From Cellulomonas avistercoris (GTDB lineage: Bacteria > Actinomycetota > Actinomycetes > Actinomycetales > Cellulomonadaceae): a stretch of DNA of 58,626 nt. Positions within the stretch are counted from its first letter, which is position 1; each line of letters opens with the position of its first letter. Where the stretch lies: assembly GCF_014836445.1 (NCBI RefSeq), contig NZ_JACSQV010000021.1, positions 1-58,626 of the forward strand, read 5' to 3'. Below, piece after piece: positions 48,908 through 56,743 of this stretch. The translations under genes were made by a program, and so were the position numbers. Below the pieces are notes generated by a model, which was given only the letters and a program-made list of their open reading frames with translations, was not told the origin of the DNA and searched no databases.

Positions 48908-50605
48908 TCACGCGCCGCGAGCGGTGCGCACGCGCTGCCGCACGAGGAACGCCCCCGCGGCCATCGCGGCGAGCGCGAGCGCCGCCAGGAGTGCCGGCTG
49001 GTCCGCCCCCGTGGCGGCCAGCTGACCGCTCGCACCCGACGGTGCGCCTGCTCCGGCGCCCGAGCCGGTCGATCCGGTGCCGCCGGTGCCGCCGGTGCCG
49101 ACGGTCCCGTCGGTGCCGTCCGGGTCGTCGGTGCCCGGGACGTCGGTGCCGGGGTCTGTGCCCGGGCCCGTGCCGGGGTCGGTCCCCGGGTCGGTCCCCG
49201 GGTCGGTCCCCGGGTCGTCAGGGCCGTCGACGTCGGGGTTGCGGTCCTGGGCCAGGAGCCACTGCAGCGTCGCCGGGTCCTCGAACGTCGGCGCAGAGGC
49301 GAGGTGGTAGTCCGGCAGCGTGAACGCGTCGTTCCCGTACTCGGTCCACCGCACGAGCTCGGCGATCCGGTCGGCCGGGACGCCGAGGTCGACGTACGCC
49401 GCGACGAGCGCGTCGTACGACGCCCGGGCCCGCGCGACCGGCAGCAGGTGGTCGTTGGTGCCGTGCGTGATCCACATCGGCACCTCACCCGCGGCGATGC
49501 GCGCGAACTCGTCCGCGTCACCCGGGAACCCACCGGTGAGCAGACCGCCCGCGAACAGCTCGGGCCGCTCGGAGAACATCTCCCACATCAGCTGCGAGCC
49601 GTAGGACACCGACGTCGCGTACACGCGGTCGCTGTCGACGGCGAACCGGGCGAGGAAGTTCTCGACCAGCTCGATCGCCTGCGCGCCCTCGGTCGCCTTG
49701 CCGGTGCGCACGTTCTGCGGCGCGAGGACGATGACGTCCTCGTCCGTGCCCGTCCACGACTCCTGGAACCAGGCGGTGGCGAGCATGTCCGACGCGAGCT
49801 GCACGCCGATGTTCTGACCGTCGTAGCCCATCCCGTGGCCGGGCAGGGCGATGACGAGCGGGTAGGTGCGCGCGGGGTCGTAGCCCTCGGGCAGACGGTA
49901 GGCGTACTCGACGGGGCCGGTCGTCGACGTGAACCTCGCGAGGACGAACTGGTCGACCTCACGGTCGATCGCGGCCTCGGTGAGCGGGTGCGCCACGGCC
50001 GCGTCGCCGGCGGCGAGCAGGGCGCCGTCGGTGCCGTGGACGTCACCGAGCTGGGTGACCTGCGTGAGCTGGTCCGGGTTGACGCGGACCGAGCACAGGA
50101 AGGTGGGGCACAGCGAGACGATGACGGTCCACCCGCCGACGGGCGAGTCCGCCAGGTCCAGGACGACGAACCGGCCCGGCGCCTCGGGGCGGTCGGACGT
50201 GAGCAGGCGCGCCGGGTCGTCGGTCGTGAAGACCGACGCCACGTCGCGCTCGACCAGGTCCGGGAGCGTCTCGATCCCGGCGAACCGGAAGTTGTAGCCC
50301 GAGTCCTCGACGAGGAAGTCGGCCCCGGTCAGCGCCGAGGCGTCGACCGGCGCGGCGTACTCGAGGACGACCTGGGTGACCTGCTGGCCGTACGAGCCGA
50401 CCTCGGTCACGGGCGTGACGGCCAGGACGGGAGCGGCAGCCGCGGCCACCGGGCCCGTCTCGTCCTCAGGCGCCGGCGCGGCGGCCGCGGGTGCGGCAGC
50501 CAGCAGGGTCGCCGCACCCATGGCGGCGAGGGTGAGCAGGGCGGTCGTGGTGACGCCGCGAGGGCGTCGGTCCGACGGGGCGCCCCGGGTCAGGGATCTC
50601 GACAT
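48908..50605 (-). CDS. sortase-anchored secreted esterase (alpha/beta hydrolase)
   Basis: ATG at 50605 with GGAGA upstream; 565 residues. A signal peptide ends APAAAA. The N-terminal Ig-like domain (to about 190) leads into the hydrolase: YPLVIALPGHGMGYDGQNI (oxyanion region), YATSVSYGSQLMWEM (nucleophile Ser in S-x-S-x-G, where the first Gly of G-x-S-x-G is Ser) and WITHGTNDHLLP. A Pro-Gly-Thr-Asp repeat linker follows, then LAATG (529-533), a hydrophobic helix and RQRVRTAR: a class E sortase signal. It resembles PHB-depolymerase/CE1-like carbohydrate esterases. Controlled by LacI operator 2. Confidence 0.88.
   Translation of the reverse strand: MSRSLTRGAPSDRRPRGVTTTALLTLAAMGAATLLAAAPAAAAPAPEDETGPVAAAAAPVLAVTPVTEVGSYGQQVTQVVLEYAAPVDASALTGADFLVEDSGYNFRFAGIETLPDLVERDVASVFTTDDPARLLTSDRPEAPGRFVVLDLADSPVGGWTVIVSLCPTFLCSVRVNPDQLTQVTQLGDVHGTDGALLAAGDAAVAHPLTEAAIDREVDQFVLARFTSTTGPVEYAYRLPEGYDPARTYPLVIALPGHGMGYDGQNIGVQLASDMLATAWFQESWTGTDEDVIVLAPQNVRTGKATEGAQAIELVENFLARFAVDSDRVYATSVSYGSQLMWEMFSERPELFAGGLLTGGFPGDADEFARIAAGEVPMWITHGTNDHLLPVARARASYDALVAAYVDLGVPADRIAELVRWTEYGNDAFTLPDYHLASAPTFEDPATLQWLLAQDRNPDVDGPDDPGTDPGTDPGTDPGTGPGTDPGTDVPGTDDPDGTDGTVGTGGTGGTGSTGSGAGAGAPSGASGQLAATGADQPALLAALALAAMAAGAFLVRQRVRTARGA
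49181..49216. repeat. three perfect 12-bp repeats in the esterase linker
   Basis: GGTCCCCGGGTC is repeated exactly at 49181, 49193 and 49205. It encodes the Asp-Pro-Gly-Thr linker between catalytic domain and cell-wall anchor. Each unit is in frame, so copy-number change would only alter linker length. Confidence 0.85.
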
Positions 50606-50678
50606 GCATGTCTCCTTTGACGGACGGGCCTGACCGCCCGGCACCCCCCAGGCAGCGGCTCGATGGGTGCAGCTGCTT

Positions 50679-50696
50679 TGCTACACCGATTTAGCA
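50679..50696. promoter_or_regulatory. LacI-type operator 2 (esterase gene)
   Basis: TGCTAC-ACCGAT-TTAGCA matches operator 1 (47577-47594) at both TGCTA/TAGCA arms with the same eight-base centre length. It lies 74 bases upstream of the esterase ATG. The rest of 50606-50804 holds GGTCAGGTC-type short repeats (50766-50808) but no gene. Confidence 0.85.
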
Positions 50697-50804
50697 CCCT
50701 AGGTGAGAGGACCTGGGAGGGCAATGACCGCGACCAAACGGACCGCGGGACGCCGCGCGACGGGATCAGGTCAGGTCGGTCAGGTCGCGTGCGCCAAGGT
50801 CAGG

Positions 50805-51458
50805 TCAGGCGGCGCGGCGGGCCCGCGCCCGCACGACCCACCAGACGATCCCGCCGACCAGCACGCCGAAGCCGACAGCGCTCAGCCCCAGCACGCCGAA
50901 GACCCCGAGGACGGTCCCCCAGATCGCGCCGAAGAACGGCCCGAACGGCTTGTCCGGGGCCAGCGCGACCCACGCACCCGCGACGTCCGTGGGCGGCACG
51001 GCCATCTCGTACGTCCCGGTCTCCGGCGCCGTGAACGCGCCGACCGTCATGGCGACCCGGTCACCCACTCCGGTCCGCATGTTCACGCCCGGGGAGTCGT
51101 CCGCCTCGACCACGGCGCCCGACGGCGCGAGCAGCAGCACGTCCTCGTCGAGGTCCACGCGCTCGTCGTCGCGCACGGCGTCGCTCGGCACGACGAGGTA
51201 CACGGCGTACCGCTCGCCGGCGGTCAGCTCGACGCTCGTCGCCCCCGGGGCGTCCGCGGACGCCAGGACGGCCGACCCCGGACGTCCGTCACGCGTCAGC
51301 ACGTCGCTGCGCACCGCGCCGGCGAACCCCGCCGCGGCCACGACCGTCAGCACCAGCGCCGCGACCAGCAGCAGGACGCCCGTGGCCGTCAGCGCGACGG
51401 GCCCCGCGAGCGAGGGCCGGCGGGGTGCGGGGACAGGGGACGACGGGTGTGCGCTCAC
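50805..51458 (-). CDS. membrane-anchored beta-sandwich protein, paralogue 1
   Basis: GTG at 51458, seven bases after the -10 box TAGGTT (51466-51471, minus), so leaderless; 217 residues. An N-terminal helix (about 19-44) and a C-terminal helix pair (about 176-208) flank an extracytoplasmic domain. That domain has LTAGERYAVYLVVPSD, DVLLLAPSGAVVEADD and FTAPETGTYEMAVPP, the pattern of PPC-like (bacterial pre-peptidase C-type) beta-sandwiches. The next gene shares this layout. Function unknown. Confidence 0.78.
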   Translation of the reverse strand: MSAHPSSPVPAPRRPSLAGPVALTATGVLLLVAALVLTVVAAAGFAGAVRSDVLTRDGRPGSAVLASADAPGATSVELTAGERYAVYLVVPSDAVRDDERVDLDEDVLLLAPSGAVVEADDSPGVNMRTGVGDRVAMTVGAFTAPETGTYEMAVPPTDVAGAWVALAPDKPFGPFFGAIWGTVLGVFGVLGLSAVGFGVLVGGIVWWVVRARARRAA

Positions 51459-51513
51459 GTCCCCGAACCTACAGCGCACCCAGGCACCCCGGACCGGGCG
51501 AGAGCACCGCGGT

Positions 51514-52134
51514 CTAGAGCACGTCCCGCGAGCGGAACGCGTTCCGCAGCGCGAGACCCCCACTCAGCAGGCACGCCACGGCGATCAGCCCGGCGGCCAT
51601 CGCCACGAACTGCAGGACCATCTGCAGCGCGGGACCCGCACCCGGGTGGTGTGGAGCGATCCCGACCCAGGCGCCGGGGGCGTCCACCGGGGGCACCGTG
51701 AGGGTGTACGTCCCGGCCTCGGACGTCGTGACCAGCGCGACGACGCGCTCCTCCCACCCGAGCACGCGTGAGCGGTACGTACCCCCGGGTGGCGCGAGCT
51801 CCACGGCCGCGCCCGACGGCGCGACGAGGGTGGCGTCGCCGTCGAACCGGGGAGGCAGGCCCGCCGTCACGGGAGCGGCGAGGTGCACGTGGTAGGTCGC
51901 ACCGGCGTCGAGCGTGACGGTCGTCGTCCCCGGCGCACCCACCGACGCCAGGACCGCACCCGCCGGTCCGCCCGTCGGCGAGATCACGGAAGGGCTCTCC
52001 GGGGAGCCGGCCGCGCCCACCGCCAGCGCCACGCAGACGCCGACGGACACCAGGCCGGCGAGCGCGCCGAGCGCCAGCGTCCGCAGCGCGTGGACCACCT
52101 CGAGCGCCCGGACCGCACGCAGGACGAAGCCCAT
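51514..52134 (-). CDS. membrane-anchored beta-sandwich protein, paralogue 2
   Basis: ATG at 52134 in a TGATG overlap with the helicase stop; 206 residues. Same architecture as paralogue 1: N-terminal helix (about 22-43), domain with LDAGATYHVHLAAPV, ATLVAPSGAAVELAPP and TTSEAGTYTLTVPPVDAPGA, and a C-terminal helix (about 172-195). The shared motifs GAVLAS, APG-TT/S, APSGA and APGAWV indicate duplication. Coupling to a cytoplasmic helicase gene is surprising for an envelope protein. Confidence 0.78.
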   Translation of the reverse strand: MGFVLRAVRALEVVHALRTLALGALAGLVSVGVCVALAVGAAGSPESPSVISPTGGPAGAVLASVGAPGTTTVTLDAGATYHVHLAAPVTAGLPPRFDGDATLVAPSGAAVELAPPGGTYRSRVLGWEERVVALVTTSEAGTYTLTVPPVDAPGAWVGIAPHHPGAGPALQMVLQFVAMAAGLIAVACLLSGGLALRNAFRSRDVL

Positions 52135-54224
52135 CAGATCGACGCCACCCACAGCCCGTCGCGCGCCCGCGTCATCGCGACGTACAGCTCACGCAGGCGG
52201 AAGTCGCGGCGCTCACGGTCGACGTCGTCCAGCTGGTCCGCCTTCTCGGTGATCCACGACGCGACCAGGTCGACCACGAGGACCTGCTTGAACTCCAGGC
52301 CCTTGGCGCGCTTGATCGTGCCGACCTTGACGCGGTTGACGGGCACGCCGTCGTACTTCTCGAGGTTGACGACCGGGACGCCCGCCTTCTTCAGCGCCTC
52401 GGTGGCCGCCTCGACGCCGCGCCGCGACAGCGACAGCACGCCGACGTCGCCGAAGTTGGTGCCGACCTCGGCGACCACCTCGTGCACCCGCTGGACCATC
52501 CGGCGCTGCCGGTCCGCCTCGCCGGCGCAGCGCACGTACACGGGCTTCGGCCCGCTGCGCAGCACCTGCGTGGGCCGGTCGCCGCGCGCGGTCGAGCCCT
52601 CGATGTCCGCGAACTCGTCGTCCTTGACCAGCAGGGACGCGAACTGCAGGATCTCGCGCGTGTTGCGGTAGTTGACGTCGAGGACCGAGCCGCGGCCGGC
52701 GACGGACACGCCCGCCTCGGCGAGCGTGAAGCCGCCGGGGTAGATCGTCTGCTGGCCGTCGCCCACGAGCGTCAGGCCGTCGGGGGCGTCCCCGACGAAC
52801 GCGTGCAGCATCCGGATCATCACGCACGTGAGGTCCTGCGCCTCGTCGACGACGACCGCGGTGTACCGGTCGGTCGGCGGCTCGCGCCGCAGCTCCGCCT
52901 CCGCGAGCGAGATCTGGTCGGCGAAGTCGTGCACGCCGCGGTCCCGCAGCTCCTTCTCGTACGCCTCGTACAGCAGCCACACGACGCGGCGCTGCTGCGG
53001 GCCGAGCCGGTGACGGCGCCCGAGCCGCGGCAGGTCCGCGTACTGCTCCCAGCGCGTCAGGCCGCGGCCCTTGATGACGTAGCTGACCTCGTCGTGCCAG
53101 TACTCCTGCTCGTGGCGGTCGGTGTCGATGATGCTGCCGCCCGCGACCTTGCCCCACGCCGCGGTCCACGCCGACGCGATCTGCCGGCCGTCGATGCGGT
53201 GGGTGACCCCGCGCTCGTCGAGGATCCGCTTGGCGGTCTCGTGGACGCCGGCGAACTCGACCCGGTCCACGACGTCGGGGGCCAGCCGCGTCAGCAGCTG
53301 GCGCAGCACGTCGGGCAGCGTGCGGATGTACGTCGTGACCAGGACCTTGCCCTCGCGGGTCCGCGCGAGGTACGCGGCGCGGTGCAGCGCGACGACGGTC
53401 TTGCCGGTGCCGGCGGCGCCGCGGATGCGGGCGGGCCCGTTGTAGGACCGGCGCACGATCCGGGCCTGCGTGGGGTGCAGGAAGGCCATCCACTCCTCGA
53501 CGGGCTCGGCCATGAGCCCCTCGAGCATCGCGCGCTGCACCTCGGCCTCGCTGAGCAGCGGCTCGTCGTCCACGAGCAGCACCGGACCGCGCGGCGCGGG
53601 CAGGACGGGCTCGGGGAGCGTCGTGCTGACGGGCGCGGGGCCCGCGACGTGCGTGAACCACTCGAGGCACCGTGCGAGCACCGCGTCGACCTGCCGCGTC
53701 CCCAGCCGCGAGCCGCGGCGCGCGATCTGGCGCAGCACGTCGCGGTCGCCCACGACGTGCACGGGCCCGACGCGCTCGTCGACGCCCGACCGCCCCGCGA
53801 GCACCGCGACGGCGTGCACCTCGCCCGGCGCCAGACCGACCTCGGCGAGCTCGCCCTCGGTGCGGTACGCCAGGTCGGCGAGCGCCATGAGGTCGTCGGT
53901 GACGTCCTCCTGACCGCGGTGGATCCGGTCGGCCGCGATCGTCACGTCGGCCCAGGCCTTGGTGTCGACGATGAACACGCCGCCGGGCCCGACCACGACC
54001 ATGTCGACCTGCGCGCGCCGGCTGCCCGGCCACTGGCGGTCGGCCAGCAGGTGGTAGCCGGCGGCGGCGAGCGGTGCCAGGGCGGCCGCGGTGCGCTGCT
54101 CGGTCGCGGACGCGACGCCGTAGCGCGACGCGGTCGCGCGCGCGTCGGCCGCGGCCTTCTCGTGCGCGGCGGCGAGCGCGAGCTGTCGGCTCGCCTCCTG
54201 CGCCGCGGAGTCACCTGCAGGCAT
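52134..54224 (-). CDS. NERD-domain UvrD/Rep-like DNA helicase
   Basis: ATG at 54224; 696 residues. The N-terminal NERD nuclease domain has VDMVVVGPGGVFIVDTKAW (catalytic D and D-x-K). The superfamily 1 helicase core is complete: GAAGTGKTVVALHRA (Walker A), VVVDEAQDLT (Walker B/DEAQ), LVGDGQQTIYPGG (motif III), VNYRN (IV), GTIKRAKGLEF (V) and ELYVAMTRARDGLW (VI). It is a cytoplasmic 3'-5' helicase with a probable endonuclease domain, for repair or defence. It lies upstream of two membrane-protein genes in one transcription unit. Confidence 0.92.
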   Translation of the reverse strand: MPAGDSAAQEASRQLALAAAHEKAAADARATASRYGVASATEQRTAAALAPLAAAGYHLLADRQWPGSRRAQVDMVVVGPGGVFIVDTKAWADVTIAADRIHRGQEDVTDDLMALADLAYRTEGELAEVGLAPGEVHAVAVLAGRSGVDERVGPVHVVGDRDVLRQIARRGSRLGTRQVDAVLARCLEWFTHVAGPAPVSTTLPEPVLPAPRGPVLLVDDEPLLSEAEVQRAMLEGLMAEPVEEWMAFLHPTQARIVRRSYNGPARIRGAAGTGKTVVALHRAAYLARTREGKVLVTTYIRTLPDVLRQLLTRLAPDVVDRVEFAGVHETAKRILDERGVTHRIDGRQIASAWTAAWGKVAGGSIIDTDRHEQEYWHDEVSYVIKGRGLTRWEQYADLPRLGRRHRLGPQQRRVVWLLYEAYEKELRDRGVHDFADQISLAEAELRREPPTDRYTAVVVDEAQDLTCVMIRMLHAFVGDAPDGLTLVGDGQQTIYPGGFTLAEAGVSVAGRGSVLDVNYRNTREILQFASLLVKDDEFADIEGSTARGDRPTQVLRSGPKPVYVRCAGEADRQRRMVQRVHEVVAEVGTNFGDVGVLSLSRRGVEAATEALKKAGVPVVNLEKYDGVPVNRVKVGTIKRAKGLEFKQVLVVDLVASWITEKADQLDDVDRERRDFRLRELYVAMTRARDGLWVASI

Positions 54225-54331
54225 GCGTCGTCGTTCCTCCCACTCTCGGACTCCGAGTGCTATCGGTCCGGGAGCCGGACGCCATGAGGTCCGGGGAGCG
54301 TGACCACCCGCACGCGTGGTGCGCGCGGGTG

Positions 54332-55609
54332 TCAGCGGGTCGCGGGCGCGGGGGTAGTCGAGCGGCCGGCGAGCCGCGGCACGATCGCCATGGCCGGCAC
54401 GAGCATGAGCGCCGGGACGAGGAACGCCGGGCCCAGGCCCGTGACCTCGGACAGCAGGCCGATCACGACGGCGCCGAGCAGGGCGCCCGCGTAGTTGAAG
54501 AGGTTGATGCGGGCCACGACGTCGTCGAGCCGCGCGGGCGCGAGCTCGCCCGCTGCCGAGAACGCGAGCGGCACGAGCGTCCCGGCGCCGATGCCCGCGA
54601 GCGCGAACCCGACGACCGCGGCACCCGGGCTGGGCACGAGGGCGACGACGAACAGCCCGACCGCGGCGACGGCACCCGTGGGCGCCGCGACGCGCACGCG
54701 GCCGTAGCGCCGGACCAGCGGGTCGCCCGCGAGGCGCGCGATGAGCACGGCGCCCTGGTAGGCGGCGTAGCCGAGAGGCGCGACGGTCCCCGACGCGCGC
54801 AGCTCGTCGTGCAGGTAGACCGTGCTCCAGCTGCTGACGGCCGAGTCGACGACGAACGCCACGGCGACCAGCGCACCGAAGAGCCAGATGCCGGCGCGCG
54901 GCAGGGGCGTGCGCGCGGGCGTCGCGGGGGCGTCGGGCGGGACGACGCCGGTGCGCGCCCCGGGCGCGATGCCGTCGGTGTGGTGGGCGCCGGCGGCGGG
55001 GAGGTCGGCGGCTGCGGCGTGCGGGGAGGTCGCGGGGTCCGTCGTCCGTGGCAGGAGCGACGGCCGCACGGCGAGCGCGATGGCGCCGGCGACGGCGACC
55101 GCGACCAGCAGGGCCGACACGGCGCCGGTCGTGGTGCCGAGCCGCGCGAGCCCCGACTGCGTGAGGGCCGCGAGGATCGCCGCGACGGTCAGGCACGCGA
55201 ACAGCGTGGACAGGATGGAACGGCCGACGCGGTGCTGCAGCGCGACGCCCTGCATGTTGCACGACGCGTCGACCATGCCGAGCCCGAGCGCGAACACGAC
55301 GAACGCCCCGACCAGCGGCGGCACCGACGTCGCGGCGGCGACGAACGCCAGGCCGACCGCCTGGGCCAGCAGGCCGACGACGACGGCCGTGCGGCTCGAC
55401 CACCGGCGCGCGAGCCGTTCCGCCGAGACCGAGCCTGCGGCGGCCAGCAGTGCCCCCATGAGCAGGACCAGCGCGATCGTGTCGTCCTCGATGCCCGTGC
55501 GGGCCTTGAGCCCGGGCAGCGCGGTGACGACGGTCGCGTACCCGAAGCCCTGCGCGGCGTACGTGGCGCCGACCGCCACCCGCGCCCGCCTGACGGCAAC
55601 CTCCTGCAT
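54332..55609 (-). CDS. MFS transporter
   Basis: 425 residues, 12 helices in two halves separated by a cytoplasmic Pro/Ala-rich loop of about 50 residues (ATSPHAAAADLPAAGAHHTD region). RRWSSRTAVVVGLLAQAVGL and RRYGRVRVAAPTGAVAAVGL are the inter-helix basic motifs of each half. The sequence style (YAAQGFGYATVVTALPGLKA) resembles the FucP/YbjJ-like group of exporters or sugar permeases. Substrate unknown. Divergent from the NERD-like gene 178 bases away; I see no gene in that gap. Confidence 0.88.
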   Translation of the reverse strand: MQEVAVRRARVAVGATYAAQGFGYATVVTALPGLKARTGIEDDTIALVLLMGALLAAAGSVSAERLARRWSSRTAVVVGLLAQAVGLAFVAAATSVPPLVGAFVVFALGLGMVDASCNMQGVALQHRVGRSILSTLFACLTVAAILAALTQSGLARLGTTTGAVSALLVAVAVAGAIALAVRPSLLPRTTDPATSPHAAAADLPAAGAHHTDGIAPGARTGVVPPDAPATPARTPLPRAGIWLFGALVAVAFVVDSAVSSWSTVYLHDELRASGTVAPLGYAAYQGAVLIARLAGDPLVRRYGRVRVAAPTGAVAAVGLFVVALVPSPGAAVVGFALAGIGAGTLVPLAFSAAGELAPARLDDVVARINLFNYAGALLGAVVIGLLSEVTGLGPAFLVPALMLVPAMAIVPRLAGRSTTPAPATR

Positions 55610-55787
55610 CGGTCCCCCTTGTCCCGGGTGCCTCCCAGCGGCACCGAGGTGACCCTACGACGTCCGTGCCGGAGCGCGCGCGTGGACCGGTCTCGGGTTC
55701 GGCGCGTCGGGGCGCGGCACGGCCGGTGCCCACGTCGCGGGCTCACGTCGCGCGCCCGACGGGCCGATACCGAGGCATGGGGTCCTG

Positions 55788-56696
55788 GTGAGCACCGGCG
55801 ACGAGCCGGCCGTCACGCGCCGCGGCACGCCCGCGGTGCGCGGCGGCGCGCGACGGCGCGGCCTGCCGTCGTGGGCGCGTCGCCGCGGCGCCGCCGACGC
55901 GCGGGCGGTCGCGGCCGTGGCCGCGGTGCTGCGGGGCCTGGAGCCGGACGGCTGGACGACGCTGGACGCCCTGCGCGGCCACGGGGCCGGATGGGCCGGC
56001 GCCGACCACGTCGTCGTGGGGCCGGGCGGGGTCGTCGTCGTGGACGTCCGCCGGGCGACGGGCGACGAGGGTCCCGACGCGACGGGGTCCGCCCCGGCCC
56101 GGTCCGGGCTCGCGACTGACGCCGTCCGCGCCGCGGCCGTCGTCACGACGCTCCTCGCGCCGCGCCACCGCACGGCCGTGCGCGCGCTCGTGTGCCTCAC
56201 GGGCCGCGCGCTGCCGGCGACCGACGCGGTCGCAGGCGCCACGGTCGTCGCGGCCGACGACCTCGCCGCGTACCTGCGCGCGCTGCCGCCGCGCCTGCAC
56301 CCGGCCGACGCCGCGGGCCTCGCGCTGCACCTGAGCCTGCACCTGGGCCCGCACCTGGGCGGGTCGGGCGATGCCGACGTGCTGACGACCGGGGCCCTCG
56401 AGGCCGACCCGCGGGTCGCACGGCGCCGCGTGGTGCGCCCGCTGCCGTTCGGCCGCCCCGCGGCGTCCGGCCGGCTGCCGGCGCGCGGCGGGCCGCTCAG
56501 CCCCGACGGCACCTCACCGGCCGCTCTCCCGGCGCTGCCCACGCCGGGTCATGCCACCGCGGTGCCCGGCCACCTGCGCGCCGACCTGCGCGGTGGGCGC
56601 CTCACCCCGGCCGGCGTCGCGCTGCGGGCCGGGGTCGTCGTGAGTGCGGCCTGGCTCGCCTGGGCCTTCACGACGGCGCCACTCGGCCTGTTCTGA
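55788..56696 (+). CDS. stand-alone NERD-like protein with C-terminal membrane helix
   Basis: GTG at 55788; 302 residues. Residues 40-175 resemble the NERD fold of the helicase at 52134: GADHVVVGPGGVVVVDVRRA parallels its VDMVVVGPGGVFIVDTKAW. The catalytic D-x-K is here D-x-R, so nuclease activity may be lost. A basic/Pro linker follows, then one C-terminal helix (VALRAGVVVSAAWLAWAFTT), placing the domain at the membrane. It looks like a paralogue of the helicase's NERD domain. Role unknown. Confidence 0.72.
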   Translation: MSTGDEPAVTRRGTPAVRGGARRRGLPSWARRRGAADARAVAAVAAVLRGLEPDGWTTLDALRGHGAGWAGADHVVVGPGGVVVVDVRRATGDEGPDATGSAPARSGLATDAVRAAAVVTTLLAPRHRTAVRALVCLTGRALPATDAVAGATVVAADDLAAYLRALPPRLHPADAAGLALHLSLHLGPHLGGSGDADVLTTGALEADPRVARRRVVRPLPFGRPAASGRLPARGGPLSPDGTSPAALPALPTPGHATAVPGHLRADLRGGRLTPAGVALRAGVVVSAAWLAWAFTTAPLGLF

Positions 56697-56706
56697 GGGT
56701 CGCGCA

Positions 56707-56729
56707 GGGGCCGGCCCGCACGCGGCCCC
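56707..56729. terminator. stem-loop between convergent NERD-like and MATE genes
   Basis: GGGGCCG (56707-56713) and CGGCCCC (56723-56729) form a 7-bp stem with a 9-base loop in the 47-base gap between two convergent stops. Confidence 0.6.
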
Positions 56730-56743
56730 CGGGGCGGCGCCCG

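Noticed and set aside
50766..50808. Short GGTCAGGTC direct repeats as an operator or iteron set
   Set aside because: Copies are irregularly spaced and partly overlap the C-terminal coding end of the 50805-51458 gene; nothing supports a role.
54246..54258. CTCGGA-C-TCCGAG palindrome upstream of the NERD-UvrD helicase as an SOS/LexA box
   Set aside because: It does not match the actinobacterial LexA consensus (GAAC-N4-GTTC), and no -10 box could be aligned with it.
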